The notes below the pieces were generated by a model. The model was given only the letters and a program-made list of their open reading frames with translations, had not been told where the DNA came from and made no database searches. From a virus, in the IMG/VR virus record IMGVR_UViG_3300045996_000799, positions 1 through 29,388 of that record: DNA of 29,388 bases, one strand, 5' to 3'. Positions 14,620 to 21,284 of the stretch are shown here, piece by piece. The position numbers and the translations under genes are program-made. Numbering within the stretch: position 1 is the stretch's first letter; the number at the start of each line of letters is the position of its first letter.

Positions 14620-14991
14620 TCAGGAATGCGAAACCTGAGCACCCAGCCTGTGATCCACAGCACCGAGGAACGTCAAACCAGCAATGGCCGGATGAGCCGT
14701 GGGAACTGCGGGAAGGGCAACGACAGCAGGCTTGGGAGCGGCAGGGCCGTCCCTGGCGATCATTGCGGCGTTGAGGCGTACACATCCATCGAGGTGGTAC
14801 GAGCCTTCATGGGTTCCGCAGAATCGGCAGTTGCTGGCGGGCTTGTCTTCCGTCTCCGCGAAATACACGGACATGGGCTGCTCGGTAATGGGGGCGGCGA
14901 CAGGCTGGTAGATCGCAGCAACGCGGTTCTGGGACTCGACTGCACGTTTGCAGTAGTCAGCCCAAACTTGTACGAGGTAGCTTTCGGTCAT
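14620..14991 (-). CDS. Hypothetical protein with Cys/His motif (123 aa)
   Basis: Central CRFCGTHEGSYHLDGC looks like a zinc site, and the C-terminal third is Ala, Pro and Val-rich. ATG has GGAGA six bases upstream. A long plus-strand frame (14563-15471) crosses the same DNA, but it runs against the operon and has no start signal, so I treat it as a shadow. Function unknown. Confidence 0.65.
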   Translation of the reverse strand: MTESYLVQVWADYCKRAVESQNRVAAIYQPVAAPITEQPMSVYFAETEDKPASNCRFCGTHEGSYHLDGCVRLNAAMIARDGPAAPKPAVVALPAVPTAHPAIAGLTFLGAVDHRLGAQVSHS

Positions 14992-15021
14992 GGTCTTCTC
15001 CGGTTGGATAAGGGGGACTAC

Positions 15022-15396
15022 TCAGGCAAGTTCGGCTTCGACGGCTTCGTCAACGATCCGCACGGCCTCTGCGAAGGGGATGCCAGTGAAGAACTCGCTG
15101 CACTGGTCGGTTGCGCGCTGACCAATGAGTCGAACCGTGTAGAGGGCTTCCCTCTCGGCGGCCAACGCCGTCTGCCTGTGGGCAAAGCGCGCGGAGGCAT
15201 GGAAGCGAACAACGTCCACTTTCCCGAAGTAGCGGCGAGCCTGAGTCAGAGTGCCGGACAGGCGTTCGCGAGCCATGGTGGTCATACCGACCTTCACCAC
15301 GCCGTTGCTGAACTCACTGACGTAGAGAACGGGGCCGGAGTCGCGGGCAACCTCGGGGAAGCGGCCATGCAGGGTGCCGGGCTTGCGGTAGTTCAT
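15022..15396 (-). CDS. GIY-YIG superfamily-like protein (T5orf172/Mug113 type)
   Basis: The 124-residue protein contains VLYVSEFSNGVVKVGMTT near the N-terminus, then an Arg-containing helix, a conserved HRQTALAAEREAL stretch, and SEFFTGIPFAEAV. This pattern matches the small GIY-YIG-related nucleases of the T5orf172/Mug113 group. It lies directly after cro (TGA then ATG). A DNA-cleaving role is inferred from fold; in other phages such genes have unclear biology. Confidence 0.65.
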   Translation of the reverse strand: MNYRKPGTLHGRFPEVARDSGPVLYVSEFSNGVVKVGMTTMARERLSGTLTQARRYFGKVDVVRFHASARFAHRQTALAAEREALYTVRLIGQRATDQCSEFFTGIPFAEAVRIVDEAVEAELA

Positions 15397-15603
15397 TCAG
15401 GTCGCCTTCGCCTGTTCGTTGTCCTGGCTGAACAGGTCCGGGCGGGCCAACTCGAAGTAACGACGCCATGACTTGGGCATGTCGCGCTCCTTGCCGTCAG
15501 CGTCCTTGCCGTACCACTGCGACACAGCCTGCGGTGTCAGGTCGCACAGCCGCGCCACCTCTGATGGGCCGCCGAGGGCGTCGATGATGGTCTTGGAGTC
15601 CAT
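15397..15603 (-). CDS. cro: Cro-like repressor (68 aa)
   Basis: Small helix-turn-helix protein of Cro/YdaS type: IIDALGGPSEVARLCDLT, then PQAVSQWYG, then a basic helix (PKSWRRYFELARP). I use ATG 15601-15603, with GGAAA upstream, because the candidate promoter's -10 lies at 15631-15636, so the longer frame starting at 15651 would begin before the transcript. First gene of the rightward-type early operon (minus strand), it should compete with the repressor at the same operators. Confidence 0.85.
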   Translation of the reverse strand: MDSKTIIDALGGPSEVARLCDLTPQAVSQWYGKDADGKERDMPKSWRRYFELARPDLFSQDNEQAKAT

Positions 15604-15614
15604 TGAGTTTCCGA

Positions 15615-15667
15615 AAGAGGTCTTGCCTGTAATATACAAGAGGTCTTTCATTTGCGCAAGTAGTCTT
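15615..15667. promoter_or_regulatory. Operator cluster 1 (OR-like): three AAGAGGTCTT dyads
   Basis: Copies of the dyad core AAGAGGTCTT occur at 15615-15624 and 15638-15647, and a variant AAGTAGTCTT at 15658-15667, spaced 23 and 20 bases. They overlap the early promoter, its spacer and its start region. Confidence 0.75.
15631..15659 (-). promoter_or_regulatory. Early promoter for cro operon (pR-like)
   Basis: Leftward -35 TTGCGC (plus 15654-15659), 17-base spacer, -10 TATATT (plus 15631-15636). The operator at 15638-15647 lies in the spacer. Confidence 0.75.
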
Positions 15668-15673
15668 GCCGAA

Positions 15674-16084
15674 ATGGACGGGACCTACAGCGAACGGCTC
15701 AGCCGCGCCATGGAACTGGCGGGCTTGAAAGGTCGCGATGCAAGAGGGAAATTGGCCGAAGGGCTAGGGATTTCCGTGCAGGCCGTAGGGCAAGTTCTTA
15801 CCTCGCCCGCCCGCTCCTTCTCTGCTGAGATAAGCGCCAAGGCCGCACGTTTCCTGCGGGTAGACCACCACTGGCTGGCAACCGGCGAGGGAGAGCCACG
15901 GCCAAAGTCGGCGGTATCAGCCGAGGCAATGGAGTTCGCCAGGCGCTACGACAAGCTGGACGCGGAGGGCCGGGCCAAGTTCTCGGCCGCCATCGTGCTG
16001 GCGCGCAAAGGCGTCTCCGATGAGCAGGTGGAGCGCGACATGCCCATCACAGCCAAGCGGCCCAAGCAGCCGACGAAAACCTAG
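15674..16084 (+). CDS. CI-position repressor without peptidase domain (136 aa)
   Basis: Divergent from cro, in the lambda cI position. A helix-turn-helix occupies about residues 28-45 (LAEGLGISVQAVGQVL), followed by the LRVDHHWLATGEGEP block typical of CI N-terminal domains. Unlike lambda CI it has no S24 peptidase part, no Ala-Gly cleavage site and no Ser/Lys dyad, so it is probably not cleaved through RecA. The C-terminus is a short helix and a basic tail. I start at ATG 15674, beyond the operators; a longer frame back to 15473 would run through cro and its promoter. It probably binds the shared operators and holds lysogeny. Confidence 0.7.
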   Translation: MDGTYSERLSRAMELAGLKGRDARGKLAEGLGISVQAVGQVLTSPARSFSAEISAKAARFLRVDHHWLATGEGEPRPKSAVSAEAMEFARRYDKLDAEGRAKFSAAIVLARKGVSDEQVERDMPITAKRPKQPTKT

Positions 16085-16377
16085 TACACAGCGGGCAGAC
16101 AGTCGCTCCGGGGCGTGGCCCGCACTTGGGCAAGCACGCGCACCATCTCCCCGCCGGAGTCATCCATGCCGATCAGAAGCATGTCGGTAGACACTCCGTA
16201 CAGGATGGCTAGCTCGCGCAGCTCCAGCACGCTAGGCAGGGTACGCCCAGCCTCCCAAGAGGACACGGCTTGCCGTGTTCGCAGAAAGTCGCGGGCGACA
16301 TCCTGCTGGGTGAGTTCGGCGGCGAGTCTTGCCCGGCGCAACCGATCCCCTATTTCCTGGCGCATTTGAGCTTGCAT
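16081..16377 (-). CDS. XRE-family regulator (98 aa)
   Basis: Classic HTH_3 fold (about residues 10-65) with LRRARLAAELTQQDVARDF, then RQAVSSWEAGRTLPSVLEL. It is convergent with the CI-position gene, the two stops overlapping by four bases. AGGGGAAG sits just upstream of its ATG. Two regulators in one immunity region could be repressor and modulator or antirepressor; which is which is not decided by the sequence. Confidence 0.8.
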   Translation of the reverse strand: MQAQMRQEIGDRLRRARLAAELTQQDVARDFLRTRQAVSSWEAGRTLPSVLELRELAILYGVSTDMLLIGMDDSGGEMVRVLAQVRATPRSDCLPAVY

Positions 16378-16626
16378 TACTTCCCCTGATGGCGGCGGCG
16401 TTTGCCTTCTCGCTCAGACCATCGTAAGCCTTTCGAGGCGGCGTCCTACAGACGAATTACGAAAGGTTGAGTAAAGCAATCGTTGCGAGATTTAGCACGG
16501 TTGCCAGCCCATGTTTGCGCAGCGTTGCGCAACACTGGCTTTCCATCCAGCATCTTCGTCCCATCACAGGTACTACTTTCATCGGGGTTTACCCGTAGAA
16601 CGTCAAATTCCTGTTGCTCCGACTGA
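16378..16626. other. Non-coding immunity region with inverted repeats
   Basis: No gene is seen. Two inverted repeats stand out: CCTTTCG (16429-16435) with CGAAAGG (16460-16466), and a hairpin in which GCCAG/CTGGC (16503-16539) encloses TTGCGCA-GCGT-TGCGCAA (16515-16532). These could be operators of the 98-aa XRE regulator, whose gene starts at 16377. No clear promoter for that gene was found. Confidence 0.5.
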
Positions 16627-16663
16627 AAGACCTCTTGCGCTTTAACTGAAAGAGGTGTTTAAT
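16627..16663 (+). promoter_or_regulatory. Early promoter (pL-like) with operator cluster 2
   Basis: Plus-strand -35 TTGCGC (16635-16640), 17-base spacer, -10 TTTAAT (16658-16663). The dyads AAGACCTCTT (16627-16636) and AAGAGGTGTT (16650-16659) overlap the -35 and the spacer/-10. Same -35, spacing and operator as the cro promoter. Confidence 0.75.
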
Positions 16664-16699
16664 CTCTCCATCGGCTCTAACGAGCCAAACACTGGAGAG
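16664..16699 (+). other. Leader hairpin covering the first ribosome-binding site
   Basis: GGCTC-TAAC-GAGCC (16673-16686) forms an inner hairpin and CTCTCCA pairs with TGGAGAG (16664-16670, 16693-16699), so the GGAGAG in front of the first gene is in the outer stem. The inner part resembles a boxB (nut) hairpin. Functional role is inference. Confidence 0.45.
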
Positions 16700-16706
16700 A
16701 AGCGAG

Positions 16707-16988
16707 ATGAGCGAAGCGAAGCACACGCCGGGACCGTGGCACGCCGCACAGACGACCGTGTACGCGCTGCATGGTCATCCGCTGCGCAATCGTTTCAGCG
16801 CCTCGGTGCAGGGCGGCCGCCGCGATGACGCGGAGTGGGGTGAGCTGCTCGCCAACGCCCGCCTGATGGCTGCTGCACCGGAACTGCTGGAGGCGTGCCG
16901 CGATGCTTTGGACGCTGGCAACGATGGCGACTGGCAATCCGCAGAGAAGGTGCTGCGCGCCGCAATCGCCAAGGCTGAGGGAGCCTGA
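16707..16988 (+). CDS. Early protein with HTPGPW / AAAPELLEA module (93 aa)
   Basis: First gene of the plus-strand early operon, with GGAGAG seven bases before ATG. It begins with KHTPGPW and contains ANARLMAAAPELLEACRDAL, a module very common in unnamed phage early proteins. The same module forms the C-terminal half of the chimeric protein on the minus strand (13119-13901). Function unknown. Confidence 0.8.
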   Translation: MSEAKHTPGPWHAAQTTVYALHGHPLRNRFSASVQGGRRDDAEWGELLANARLMAAAPELLEACRDALDAGNDGDWQSAEKVLRAAIAKAEGA

Positions 16989-17022
16989 CATGGCCTACCA
17001 ACCCCACCCTACTGGAGATGAG

Positions 17023-17232
17023 ATGACCAACAGCCATGAAGTCCATTTGGTAGTGCCTTCCCTGACGGCGGAGAGTCTTTCATCGACCGCTGGCGTGGAA
17101 GTACCTGCCGCGCCTCTGCGGGTGCAGTCCTATCCGCTCACCGAGCAGCAGCGCGAAATGCTGTCCTGCCCTGGTGTGACGCATATCCCCGGACGAGCAG
17201 CCCTTGATGTGAAGGAAGATGACCGTGGCTGA
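17023..17232 (+). CDS. Small early protein with repeat-encoded N-terminus (69 aa)
   Basis: ATG 17023 has GGAG five bases upstream. ATG 16990 is an alternative that would add 11 residues. Residues about 8-22 (LVVPSLTAESLSS) come from a dispersed repeat copy. The remainder (YPLTEQQREMLSCPGV) resembles nothing I can name. Confidence 0.6.
   Translation: MTNSHEVHLVVPSLTAESLSSTAGVEVPAAPLRVQSYPLTEQQREMLSCPGVTHIPGRAALDVKEDDRG
17044..17085 (+). repeat. Dispersed repeat R5 (sense)
   Basis: TTTGGTAGTGCCTTCCCTGAC, then GGCGGAGAGTCTTTCATCG. Its left half is a variant shared only with copy R9 at 21181. Confidence 0.85.
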
Positions 17233-17452
17233 CCTGACCAACAACCAGCGCAACATCCTCAGCGCGGCCGCCGTCAACAAACTAGGCGTGGTCGAGCGTC
17301 CCTACCTACCCGGTTTCGAGGGTGTGACCTGGAACCGGAACGCGACGAAGCTGTGCGAGCGCGGCCTGCTCAAGCCTTACGTTCACGGTGGTTTCGAGAT
17401 TACCGATGCTGGTCGCGCCACCATCGCCAAGGCAACCGGCGACCTGACATGA
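17219..17452 (+). CDS. Hypothetical winged-helix-like protein (77 aa)
   Basis: Sequence LTNNQRNILSAAAVNKLG...TKLCERGLLKPY...FEITDAGRATI has the helix-helix-wing character of a small winged-helix protein. ATG 17219 overlaps the previous stop; GTG 17225 is a possible alternative with AAGGA upstream. DNA binding is inferred. Confidence 0.7.
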   Translation: MTVADLTNNQRNILSAAAVNKLGVVERPYLPGFEGVTWNRNATKLCERGLLKPYVHGGFEITDAGRATIAKATGDLT

Positions 17453-17616
17453 GCGGGTTTCTGCTCCATCGCTGTCTAGGCCTTGCCTACATCGTTGACG
17501 GGCTGTGCATCTTTTTCACTGGCCGCAGTCCGGTGTCGTCGCTTTCCGTTGCCCGGCACATGGCCCGGAGCCGTCTGAAAGCGTACGGATCAAATGAACA
17601 AAAGGATCAGCAATGA
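17449..17616 (+). CDS. Small hydrophobic protein (55 aa)
   Basis: ATG overlaps the previous stop (ATGA), and the gene ends four bases into the next. An N-terminal hydrophobic stretch (FLLHRCLGLAYIVDGLCIFF) suggests one membrane segment, followed by a basic tail. Function unknown. Confidence 0.6.
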   Translation: MSGFLLHRCLGLAYIVDGLCIFFTGRSPVSSLSVARHMARSRLKAYGSNEQKDQQ

Positions 17617-17924
17617 ACCTCGTCACCTTCCCTCCCCACTCCGACACCCTCGGAGCGCATGAGAACTACTCCGTACTGACAGACCAGGCAGACGAAGCAG
17701 ACATCCGCCGCCGCGCCGAAGAAGACGCAGGCGTCAGGACTCGGCCAGCAAGGAAGGAGATTGCCGCTCTGGCAACGAACCTCACCGAACTGGAGCTAGG
17801 GGCGCTTGTCTCGTCCCTCATCGGGGCAGTGGCTAAGTGTGGATGGAGCCATACCACTACCGGAAAGACGGTGACGGAGTACCTGCTGGATGTGCAGGAA
17901 GCTATTGAAAGGGGATGCGAATGA
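17613..17924 (+). CDS. Hypothetical protein (103 aa)
   Basis: Unrecognised, helical and charged. ATG overlaps the previous stop, with AAAGGA seven bases upstream. A central ELELGALVSSLIGAVAKCGW helix is the only hydrophobic stretch. Part of the tightly coupled early operon. Confidence 0.7.
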   Translation: MNLVTFPPHSDTLGAHENYSVLTDQADEADIRRRAEEDAGVRTRPARKEIAALATNLTELELGALVSSLIGAVAKCGWSHTTTGKTVTEYLLDVQEAIERGCE

Positions 17925-18121
17925 AAGTGCGATCCATCTTTGAAACTGGCACAACCCGCGTGGTGCTCATCGCTGAAACCGAGGCCGAGATGCGGATGCT
18001 CGGAGTGCTTGGCACGGAGATGGCCGCTACCGCCATCGTTCACCACGAAGGCCACGCAAGCTACAAGAAGGTGTCCTCCATCCAGATCGAGCTAACACCG
18101 AAGGCGGGGGAGCAGGCATGA
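17921..18121 (+). CDS. Hypothetical protein (66 aa)
   Basis: Small alpha/beta protein (MKVRSIFETGTTRVVLIAET, then MRMLGVLGTE) similar in style to other unnamed phage early proteins. ATG 17921 overlaps the previous stop, with AAAGGGG upstream. A 17-codon frame (18118-18171) follows it and overlaps its stop; I do not call it. Confidence 0.7.
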   Translation: MKVRSIFETGTTRVVLIAETEAEMRMLGVLGTEMAATAIVHHEGHASYKKVSSIQIELTPKAGEQA

Positions 18122-18170
18122 ACGCCCGTAACGCCCCTTTGAGGTTCGCCAGAAGGATGGGGGTTCTGTG

Positions 18171-18805
18171 ATGGCTCGCAATGTAGTGGTCAATCCAGGC
18201 GACAGATTCGGGTTCTTCACCGTTCTGGAGGAAGCACCGCGACAACGCCGAATTGACGGGACATCGCTCCGGGCCTTTGTTCTTCGGTGCGATTGCGGCA
18301 CTGTTAAGACTGTTCGGTTGGCCCATATCAAGGCGGGTGTGACTGTTAGCTGTGGCTGCTTCAACCGCACTGCAACCATGGCGAAGATGAGAGAGGCCCG
18401 GATCACCCACGGCGCTTCCAGAACTCCCGTTTACGAGGTGTGGAAGAAGATGAAGGGGAGATGCCACAACCCGGAGGATCGAGCATACCCATGGTATGGG
18501 GGACGAGGCATCGAGGTCTGCCAAGAGTGGCGAGACAGCTTTGAAGCCTTCGCCGCATACATGGCGAGCGCCCGGCCAGGATGAGCGTGGATCGCATCGA
18601 CACGAACGGCAACTATGAGCCGGGCAATGTGCGATGGGCCACCTATTCCCAGCAAGCCCGCAATACCCGTCGGAACATCTTGGTGATCTTGGACGGCTCA
18701 AAAGTCACCCTCGTGGAAGCGGCAGAGAAGCGTGGCTGGGTTTATGAGAAGGCCCGCACCGCGATACATCGGCATGGCGAATACCAAGGAGTTGCCCGTG
18801 TTTAA
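18171..18805 (+). pseudogene. HNH/AP2-like endonuclease gene broken by a one-base deletion
   Basis: The first part (18171-18584) has a CDCG/CGCF zinc motif, THGASRTPVYEVWKKMKGRC, and YGGRGIEVCQEWRDSF, then stops at ARPG. The second part (18581-18805) continues with [20 protein letters not shown], the conserved next block of the same family. Adding one G after 18563 (ATGGCG to ATGGGCG) would join them in frame as [14 protein letters not shown]. So a single base is missing from a G run. The gene is either inactivated, expressed as two pieces or read by frameshifting; a sequencing error is also possible. An intact product would resemble free-standing homing nucleases. Confidence 0.8.
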
Positions 18806-19007
18806 CCCACAACAGTATCGCGGCCTCCGATTTGAGCGGACGGCGAGCGCAGCGTTCAAGGATGCGTCCTACGCCGACCCCATCGAGGGACCGGAAGAAG
18901 GCCCCGGCCTGCTGATTAGCCCGATGTTCTGGATCGGGGGAATCCTGGCGGTCGCTTGCTGGACTGGCATCTGGATGGCGATTGCGTTCATTCTGGAGAA
19001 CATCTGA
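18798..19007 (+). CDS. Small membrane protein (69 aa)
   Basis: I choose GTG 18798, which overlaps the end of the broken endonuclease frame and has AAGGAG six bases upstream. ATG 18774 is weaker. The soluble N-terminus contains [13 protein letters not shown], and the C-terminus has one long membrane segment (about residues 44-67). Function unknown. Confidence 0.7.
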   Translation: MFNPQQYRGLRFERTASAAFKDASYADPIEGPEEGPGLLISPMFWIGGILAVACWTGIWMAIAFILENI

Positions 19008-19243
19008 TGACCAAGAAACTGACGCCGTGGTTTCCGCCTGAAGTGAAGCCAGCAAGGAAGGGCGTGTACATCGGCAGCATCTTCCGGGACGACGGCCTGT
19101 ATCGCTATTGGGACGGCGTTGCTTGGTCGTTTCCAGAAGAAAGCCCACAGGAGGCTTACCGCTACCGCAAGGACGGCAAGAGAGGCCATAGCGAAATTAG
19201 TGAGGATGTGGAATGGCGAGGACTGGCACGGAGGCCAAGGTGA
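19007..19243 (+). CDS. Hypothetical protein (78 aa)
   Basis: ATG overlaps the previous stop (TGATG), with GGAG eight bases upstream. It contains PWFPPEVKPARKGVYIGS and YRYWDGVAWSF, a pattern common in small phage proteins of unknown role. Confidence 0.7.
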   Translation: MTKKLTPWFPPEVKPARKGVYIGSIFRDDGLYRYWDGVAWSFPEESPQEAYRYRKDGKRGHSEISEDVEWRGLARRPR

Positions 19244-19719
19244 ACCCGGCCCACAAGTGCAGCGACTCTGTTTGCTCAGAGAGGTATTGCGCTAACCGTT
19301 GTCCTTTCTTTACACCAGAGGAAGAAATGCAGAAAGACCGTTTTTCTTACTTGGGCTCGTCGGGAGATAGGCCGGAGAGTCTTGCAGAGGCCGCCATCGA
19401 GCACATCGCCAGCCAATGGGACGGATTCTTCTACGAAAACTCCTTCGGCGGAGACATCGACATCGGCGCGGCAATCCGAGAAGCGTTCGACAAGTTCATG
19501 ACGATGGAGCGTGCCCAGCCGTCGAGTGACTCTCCGGCGTCAGGTCGGACGGGCCAAAGTGAAAAAGACGGCTGTTCTGTCTCCACTCTCCAAGCACGAA
19601 TCACCGAACTGGAAGAAGCACTGGATGACTTGCTGGACCTCGTGCAATGGTCGGTGAGTTCGGACAGCCCCGCAATGGTCCGTGCCATCGCCGCACTGAA
19701 GGAGCCCAGCAATGACTGA
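19240..19719 (+). CDS. Mosaic early protein with internal repeat-bounded segment (159 aa)
   Basis: GTG 19240 overlaps the previous stop and has GGAGG five bases upstream; the longer frame from 19213 overlaps more. The N-terminus is Cys-rich (CSDSVCSERYCANRC), a probable zinc site. Residues about 37-108 are bounded by a sense repeat (19350) and an antisense repeat (19526), so this middle piece looks inserted. The C-terminus is coiled-coil (LQARITELEEALDDLLDL). Function unknown. Confidence 0.7.
   Translation: MNPAHKCSDSVCSERYCANRCPFFTPEEEMQKDRFSYLGSSGDRPESLAEAAIEHIASQWDGFFYENSFGGDIDIGAAIREAFDKFMTMERAQPSSDSPASGRTGQSEKDGCSVSTLQARITELEEALDDLLDLVQWSVSSDSPAMVRAIAALKEPSND
19350..19386 (+). repeat. 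Dispersed repeat R6 (sense)
   Basis: CTTGGGCTCGTCG, ten bases, CGGAGAGTCTTGC; encodes LGSSGDRPESLA inside the 159-aa gene. Confidence 0.85.
19526..19564 (-). repeat. Dispersed repeat R7 (antisense)
   Basis: Minus strand reads CACTTTGGCCCGTCC, then CTGACGCCGGAGAGTCAC after two bases. It is the inverted partner of R6 within the same gene and encodes DSPASGRTGQSEK in the gene's frame. Confidence 0.8.
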
Positions 19720-19903
19720 CGAAACGCCTATCGACAGAGGACCGTTGACCCAGCCCGTGGAGTTGTTCTGCAGTTCCTGCCGGGAGGGAGGATGCCCCGT
19801 TCCTGGCGCTTGTGAGATTCCTTCTGGTGAACAAGCACGAAGCATCAAGTTCCTGGCGGTTCTTACTGCTCTTCTTAGAACTACGAAAGGCAAACAGCCA
19901 TGA
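19712..19903 (+). CDS. Small Cys-rich protein (63 aa)
   Basis: ATG overlaps the previous gene's end, and its own stop overlaps the next start (ATGA). Residues about 19-34 (CSSCREGGCPVPGAC) look like a zinc or disulphide cluster. Function unknown. Confidence 0.65.
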   Translation: MTDETPIDRGPLTQPVELFCSSCREGGCPVPGACEIPSGEQARSIKFLAVLTALLRTTKGKQP

Positions 19904-20070
19904 ATTTCCACTTGGGCTCGTCCCCCCTGATAACGGAGAGTCTCTCCAAGGTTCGCGGCGTGCTCTCCGACCTGTCAGCCGTTTTCACCGAAGCCGTGCG
20001 CGTCTGGAAGCGCCGCAGATGGCTTCGCAACTACCGCGCTTCCATCCCTGATCCGTTCAACACCCACTAA
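19900..20070 (+). CDS. Small basic protein with repeat-encoded N-terminus (56 aa)
   Basis: ATG 19900 overlaps the upstream stop and AAAGG lies about nine bases before it. Residues 4-16 (HLGSSPLITESLS) are encoded by a dispersed repeat. The rest is a helix with a strongly basic stretch (VWKRRRWLRNYR), suggesting nucleic-acid contact. No known family. Confidence 0.65.
   Translation: MNFHLGSSPLITESLSKVRGVLSDLSAVFTEAVRVWKRRRWLRNYRASIPDPFNTH
19909..19950 (+). repeat. Dispersed repeat R8 (sense, gene start)
   Basis: CTTGGGCTCGTCC, ten bases, CGGAGAGTCTCTCCAAG, beginning about ten bases after the ATG at 19900. Confidence 0.9.
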
Positions 20071-20080
20071 GGACACGAAC

Positions 20081-20524
20081 ATGGCCAAGATTTCCGAAAT
20101 GCTCCCGAGCAACTACCTCAAGCAGACCGACTTTCCCGAGGACTACGTTGTCACCGTCCGCGCCATCGAGCGCAAGAACATCGCTATGGACGGCAAGCCC
20201 GCCGACTACAAGTGGCTCGCCCACTACAACGAGTTCGAGAAGCCGATGGTGCTGAACGCGACCAACATCCAGCTCATGGCGAAAGCCTGCGGATCGGATG
20301 ACACGGACGACTGGATCGGCAAGCAGGTGATTGTCTACGTGGACGAGAACGTGTCCTTCGGCGGCGAACTGGTCGGCGGCCTGCGCATCCGCAAGCACAA
20401 GCAAGCCGCTCCCGTGGCTCCGCGTGCTGCGGCCAATGCCCAGCGCCCCGGCCCGGCCCGTACCGTTGCCAGGGTGGGCGGTGACGGCCTGCCGGATGAC
20501 GACTTCGACCCCAGCCACCCGTAA
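20081..20524 (+). CDS. Early OB-like/ssDNA-associated protein (147 aa)
   Basis: N-terminal MAKISEMLPSNYLKQTDF, then beta strands and a conserved MVLNATNIQLMAKACG and DDWIGKQVIVYVDENVSF block. This is a frequent phage family near recombination genes, probably an OB-like fold. The tail is Ala and Pro-rich with acidic DDDFDP end, as in ssDNA-binding proteins. It is followed by a zinc-ribbon peptide and a Gp157-like gene. ssDNA binding is inference. Confidence 0.65.
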   Translation: MAKISEMLPSNYLKQTDFPEDYVVTVRAIERKNIAMDGKPADYKWLAHYNEFEKPMVLNATNIQLMAKACGSDDTDDWIGKQVIVYVDENVSFGGELVGGLRIRKHKQAAPVAPRAAANAQRPGPARTVARVGGDGLPDDDFDPSHP

Positions 20525-20790
20525 TGAAGCAGTGCAGCCGTTGCCTTCGATTCCTGACCCGCGCTTGCTTCGCGAAAGGAGCATCGCAGTGCAACGGCTG
20601 CACCAATCAGCGCGACCCGAAACCATGGGCCGCTGACGGCAAGCCGCTGGCAGAAGTCCTCAATAACTGGAGAACCCGTGACCGCACTCTACGAACTGGC
20701 GCACGCCTACCGCGACACAGCCGACCGGCTCGCGGACCTGGACCTGGACGAACAGACGATCACCGACACGCTGGAGAGCATGGCGGGTGA
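20524..20790 (+). CDS. Zinc-ribbon peptide, start of frame overlapping the next gene
   Basis: The start overlaps the previous stop (TAATG). Residues 4-27 hold CSRC and CNGC, a zinc-ribbon. The frame continues 113 bases into the Gp157-like gene, where the sequence looks like an off-frame translation, so either the real C-terminus is longer than useful or a frameshift ended it earlier. The N-terminal half looks genuine. Confidence 0.5.
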   Translation: MKQCSRCLRFLTRACFAKGASQCNGCTNQRDPKPWAADGKPLAEVLNNWRTRDRTLRTGARLPRHSRPARGPGPGRTDDHRHAGEHGG

Positions 20791-21175
20791 TCTGGAGGCC
20801 AAGGCCACGAACACAGCCATGGTGATCCGCAACATCGAAGCGAACGCCGCCGCGATCAAGGAAGCAGAGGCCCACATGGCAGCACGCAGGAAGGCGCTGG
20901 AGAACCGCGCAGCCCGCGTCAAGGACTACCTGCTGGCCAACATGATGGTCGCTGGTATCCAGAAGATCGAATGCCCGTACTTCAAGCTGTCCGTGCAGGA
21001 CAACCCCGCCGCCGTGGAGGTGTATCAGCCGGAGCTAGTCCCTGCGCAGTTCATGCGCCAGCCCGAACCGCCGCCACCAGCCATCGACAAGGCCGCGATC
21101 AAGGAAGCGATCAAGGCGGGCCAGGAAGTGCCGGGATGCCGCCTGACGCAAGGCAAGCGACTGGCGATCAAGTAG
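20678..21175 (+). CDS. Gp157-like (siphovirus Gp157) protein
   Basis: A 165-residue protein with TALYELAHAYRDTADRL at the N-terminus, then a long helix, ALENRAARVKDYLLANM, KIECPYFKLSVQDNPAAVEV, and a C-terminal PGCRLTQGKRLAIK. This is the Gp157 family (Streptococcus phage Sfi 157 type), associated with phage resistance or recombination genes but without proven mechanism. GTG start at 20678; usually found beside ssDNA-binding genes, as here. Confidence 0.85.
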   Translation: MTALYELAHAYRDTADRLADLDLDEQTITDTLESMAGDLEAKATNTAMVIRNIEANAAAIKEAEAHMAARRKALENRAARVKDYLLANMMVAGIQKIECPYFKLSVQDNPAAVEVYQPELVPAQFMRQPEPPPPAIDKAAIKEAIKAGQEVPGCRLTQGKRLAIK

Positions 21176-21180
21176 CAGCC

Positions 21181-21223
21181 GATGAGAGATTCTCCGTTGT
21201 CAGGAAAGGCACTACCGAGTGAA
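21181..21223 (-). repeat. Dispersed repeat R9 (antisense, after Gp157-like gene)
   Basis: Reads GATGAGAGATTCTCCG, four bases, CAGGAAAGGCACTACC on the plus strand, the inverted form of R5. It lies six bases after the Gp157-like stop. Confidence 0.85.
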
Positions 21224-21284
21224 CAAGATGAATCCTTCTATTCCTCTCCCCGATGATTCAGGGGGAGAACAGCCATGAAGGCAG

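Noticed and set aside
14563-15471. 302-codon plus-strand open frame
   Set aside because: Crosses two coupled minus genes with ribosome-binding sites and zinc or nuclease motifs; no start signal of its own.
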